A program made the translations under genes and the position numbers. The notes under the pieces were generated by a model. The model was not told where the DNA came from. It did not search any database and worked only from the letters and a program-made list of their open reading frames with translations. From NCBI GenBank assembly GCA_003219675.1, contig QHPW01000368.1:1-7459 (forward strand): a stretch of DNA of 7,459 nt, read 5' to 3'. This stretch comes from Verrucomicrobiota bacterium (GTDB taxonomy: Bacteria; Verrucomicrobiota; Verrucomicrobiia; Limisphaerales; AV2). Below are positions 6,408-7,459 of the stretch, one piece after another; the stretch's first letter is position 1, and each line of letters begins with the position of its first letter.

Positions 6408-7249
6408 ATTCTTTCCTGCATCCAGGCAACGTCAGGATTCCGTGGCGAGGCAACTCCGAGCGGAAGCAGTTGACCAAACTTGAGGTTTGGCGTTGTACGC
6501 CCGTCCTGCCACTTCTTGATTTCTGAATGACCATCCGCATAGGAAAAACCGCCAGCGCGATTATGGTAGCTGGCCGGATAGTCCACAATCGTGTACGCAT
6601 TCGGATTGATCGGGTCATATCCCCCCATGTCCACCGCAAACCAACCGTCGTTGATACTGTCTTCACGTTCATCCAGGAACACCCAGGTCTTGGATGGACC
6701 CGGGTTAAGCATTCCGGAGTATTTCAGAAAATTCCGGTACCCGGCCGTGTATGTGTCACTCCTGCTCAGCTCACCGATATAGCCGTTCATGGAGATGCTG
6801 CGGACTCTGGGAACACCCTTGTTCTTGTTGCTCAGGCTTTTATCGGCCGGGCACTTATAAATCCCGACCGCGGTAGCGTAGCGACCCAACTGGGCAGCGC
6901 TTAAATAAAATGTGTTCGTATTATCCTGCCTGAAGGTTGAATTATCGAGTCAGCCTATCACCCATGTCTTGTTCGTGTTGTTTACGCCCGTCCCCCCGTC
7001 GTAGTTCCCAGGGACCGTATCGTTATTGTCATCGATGAATAACAACCACGCCAGAGTCATCTGCTTGCCGTTACTCATACACATGATGCCTTGTGCCTTG
7101 GTTTTTGCTTTCGCCAACGCTGGCAACAGGAGTCCAGCCAAAATCGCAATGATGGCGATAACGACCAAAAGCTCAATCAGGGTGAATGCCCACGGGTGGG
7201 CTTTCTTCCCGCGAGGCATGCGGCATTTGCCCAAAATGCAGTCTTTCAT
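6404..7249 (-). pseudogene. Type II pseudopilin with H-X9-DG motif, interrupted by in-frame TGA
   Basis: The frame spans 281 codon positions plus the final TGA, with one internal TGA at codon 100. A basic leader (about 1-21, with RGKK) precedes the prepilin cleavage and methylation site: Ala21 before FTLIELLVVIAIIAILAG, with Glu26 as the conserved position +5. Family landmarks then follow on both sides of the TGA: Cys57 in IMCMSNGKQ and NKTWVIG before it; LDNSTFRQDNTNT, Cys133 in YKCPADKS and an exact H-X9-DG motif (His229, Asp239-Gly240) after it. No frame change is needed to join the halves. Relatives, from memory, carry Trp at this spot (WVxGWLD), so TGG has become TGA. If translation stops there, the 99-residue product is a pilin stub without its globular domain; otherwise it would be a secreted or pilus-like structural subunit exported via PilD-type processing. 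ATG 7249 has no clear Shine-Dalgarno sequence; ATG 7219 is an alternative. No other secretion genes are nearby. Confidence 0.8.
6950..6952 (-). other. In-frame TGA replacing an expected Trp codon
   Basis: On the minus strand the codons read GTG ATA GGC TGA CTC GAT AAT, giving V-I-G-stop-L-D-N. A single change at 6950 (plus-strand C to T) would convert TGG to TGA. Every other gene here ends or continues in agreement with the standard bacterial code, including true TGA stops in this same frame at 6404-6406 and in the HEAT and TPR genes. A genome-wide TGA-to-Trp reassignment is therefore not supported. Confidence 0.85.
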
Positions 7250-7301
7250 AAAAGTTTCGTGGTTCTTCGTTTCGCTATCGGGTTTACTGGTTTAGAAGCG
7301 T

Positions 7302-7379
7302 AGCCTTTAGCCAGGCTGCCGTCAACACTTTGACGCGCGGCTTTTCGTCCGGGACAAACGACACGGGGTCGGGTCTTCT
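7302..7379. repeat. Possible remnant of a dispersed intergenic repeat in the pseudopilin leader
   Basis: The leader contains CGGGGTCGGGTCTTC (7364-7378, plus strand), which resembles the GGGTCAGGTCTT-like sequences I associate with the flanks of REP-associated (Y1) transposase genes. It also contains a short inverted repeat, AGCCT and AGGCT around TTAGCC (7302-7317), and a wobble-containing hairpin at 7345-7361. No transposase is present. The resemblance is from memory only, and the claim depends on finding further copies elsewhere in the genome. Confidence 0.2.
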
Positions 7380-7444
7380 TCCAGGTATTTGTGGCGTGGC
7401 CAATATCGGCATGGCTCAGAGTGTTTCCGCACTGGACTGTATTC

Positions 7445-7450
7445 ATTATA
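7445..7450 (-). promoter_or_regulatory. Isolated consensus -10 hexamer upstream of the pseudopilin
   Basis: An exact TATAAT lies on the minus strand about 195 bases before ATG 7249. The matching -35 region would fall beyond the right end of the window, so it cannot be judged. If used, the pseudopilin would have a long untranslated leader containing the repeat-like sequence at 7302-7379. Confidence 0.15.
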
Positions 7451-7459
7451 ATCTCACAA

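Noticed and set aside
6950..6952. Selenocysteine at the TGA
   Set aside because: Relatives have Trp, not Cys, at this position. I see no convincing SECIS-like hairpin just downstream, and pseudopilins are not selenoproteins.
6404..7249. TGA read as Trp throughout the genome (genetic code 4 or 25)
   Set aside because: Several genes in the window, including this one, end in TGA at sensible places, and Trp is otherwise encoded by TGG.
7246..7446. A 66-codon minus-strand frame whose stop overlaps the pseudopilin ATG as ATGA
   Set aside because: It runs through repeat-like leader sequence, its composition is not protein-like (VNPIAKRRTTKLL end), and its ATG overlaps the TATAAT hexamer. Probably chance.

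Overview
The window looks like chromosomal DNA from a member of the Verrucomicrobiota, probably the Pedosphaera/Limisphaerales side. This is inferred from protein style, not from a marker gene. The clues are a type II pseudopilin with an H-X9-DG motif, a HEAT-repeat protein opening with a 'GKPLSFW'-type motif, and an ASPIC/UnbV beta-propeller lipoprotein encoded beside a membrane-anchored TPR protein. The DNA is moderately GC-rich, with frequent GTG starts and mostly weak Shine-Dalgarno sequences. I see no rRNA, tRNA, CRISPR array, integrase or intact insertion sequence.

Layout. Plus strand: a 12-bp tandem repeat at the left edge (1-24), a membrane-anchored HEAT-repeat protein (148-1491), a 178-bp gap, then LemA (1670-2233). 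A 137-bp convergent gap without a convincing terminator follows. Minus strand, in transcription order from the right: a roughly 210-bp leader with repeat-like sequence; a type II pseudopilin (7249 to 6404) interrupted by an in-frame TGA; a doubtful 75-codon frame (6407 to 6180); a TPR protein (6183 to 4660); a CRTAC1/ASPIC-UnbV lipoprotein (4667 to 2874) overlapping it by 8 bp; and a small HEAT-repeat lipoprotein (2787 to 2371).

How the genes may work together. The TPR, CRTAC1 and small HEAT genes form a probable operon. All three products look exported or membrane-anchored, and all are built from protein-binding repeats: a TPR superhelix, a calcium-type FG-GAP propeller and HEAT helices. The simplest reading is a cell-envelope scaffold or receptor assembly of unknown ligand. 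The TPR plus ASPIC/UnbV pairing recurs in Verrucomicrobiota, Planctomycetota and Acidobacteriota, but I know of no established function.

The most notable anomaly is the pseudopilin. A single TGA stands exactly where relatives carry a Trp, and the same frame continues for about 180 codons with every later family motif intact. It is either a very recent pseudogene, a sequencing error or a read-through gene. I found no strong evidence for a wholly new system. The best candidates for a second look are the TGA interruption and the repeat-protein surface cassette.
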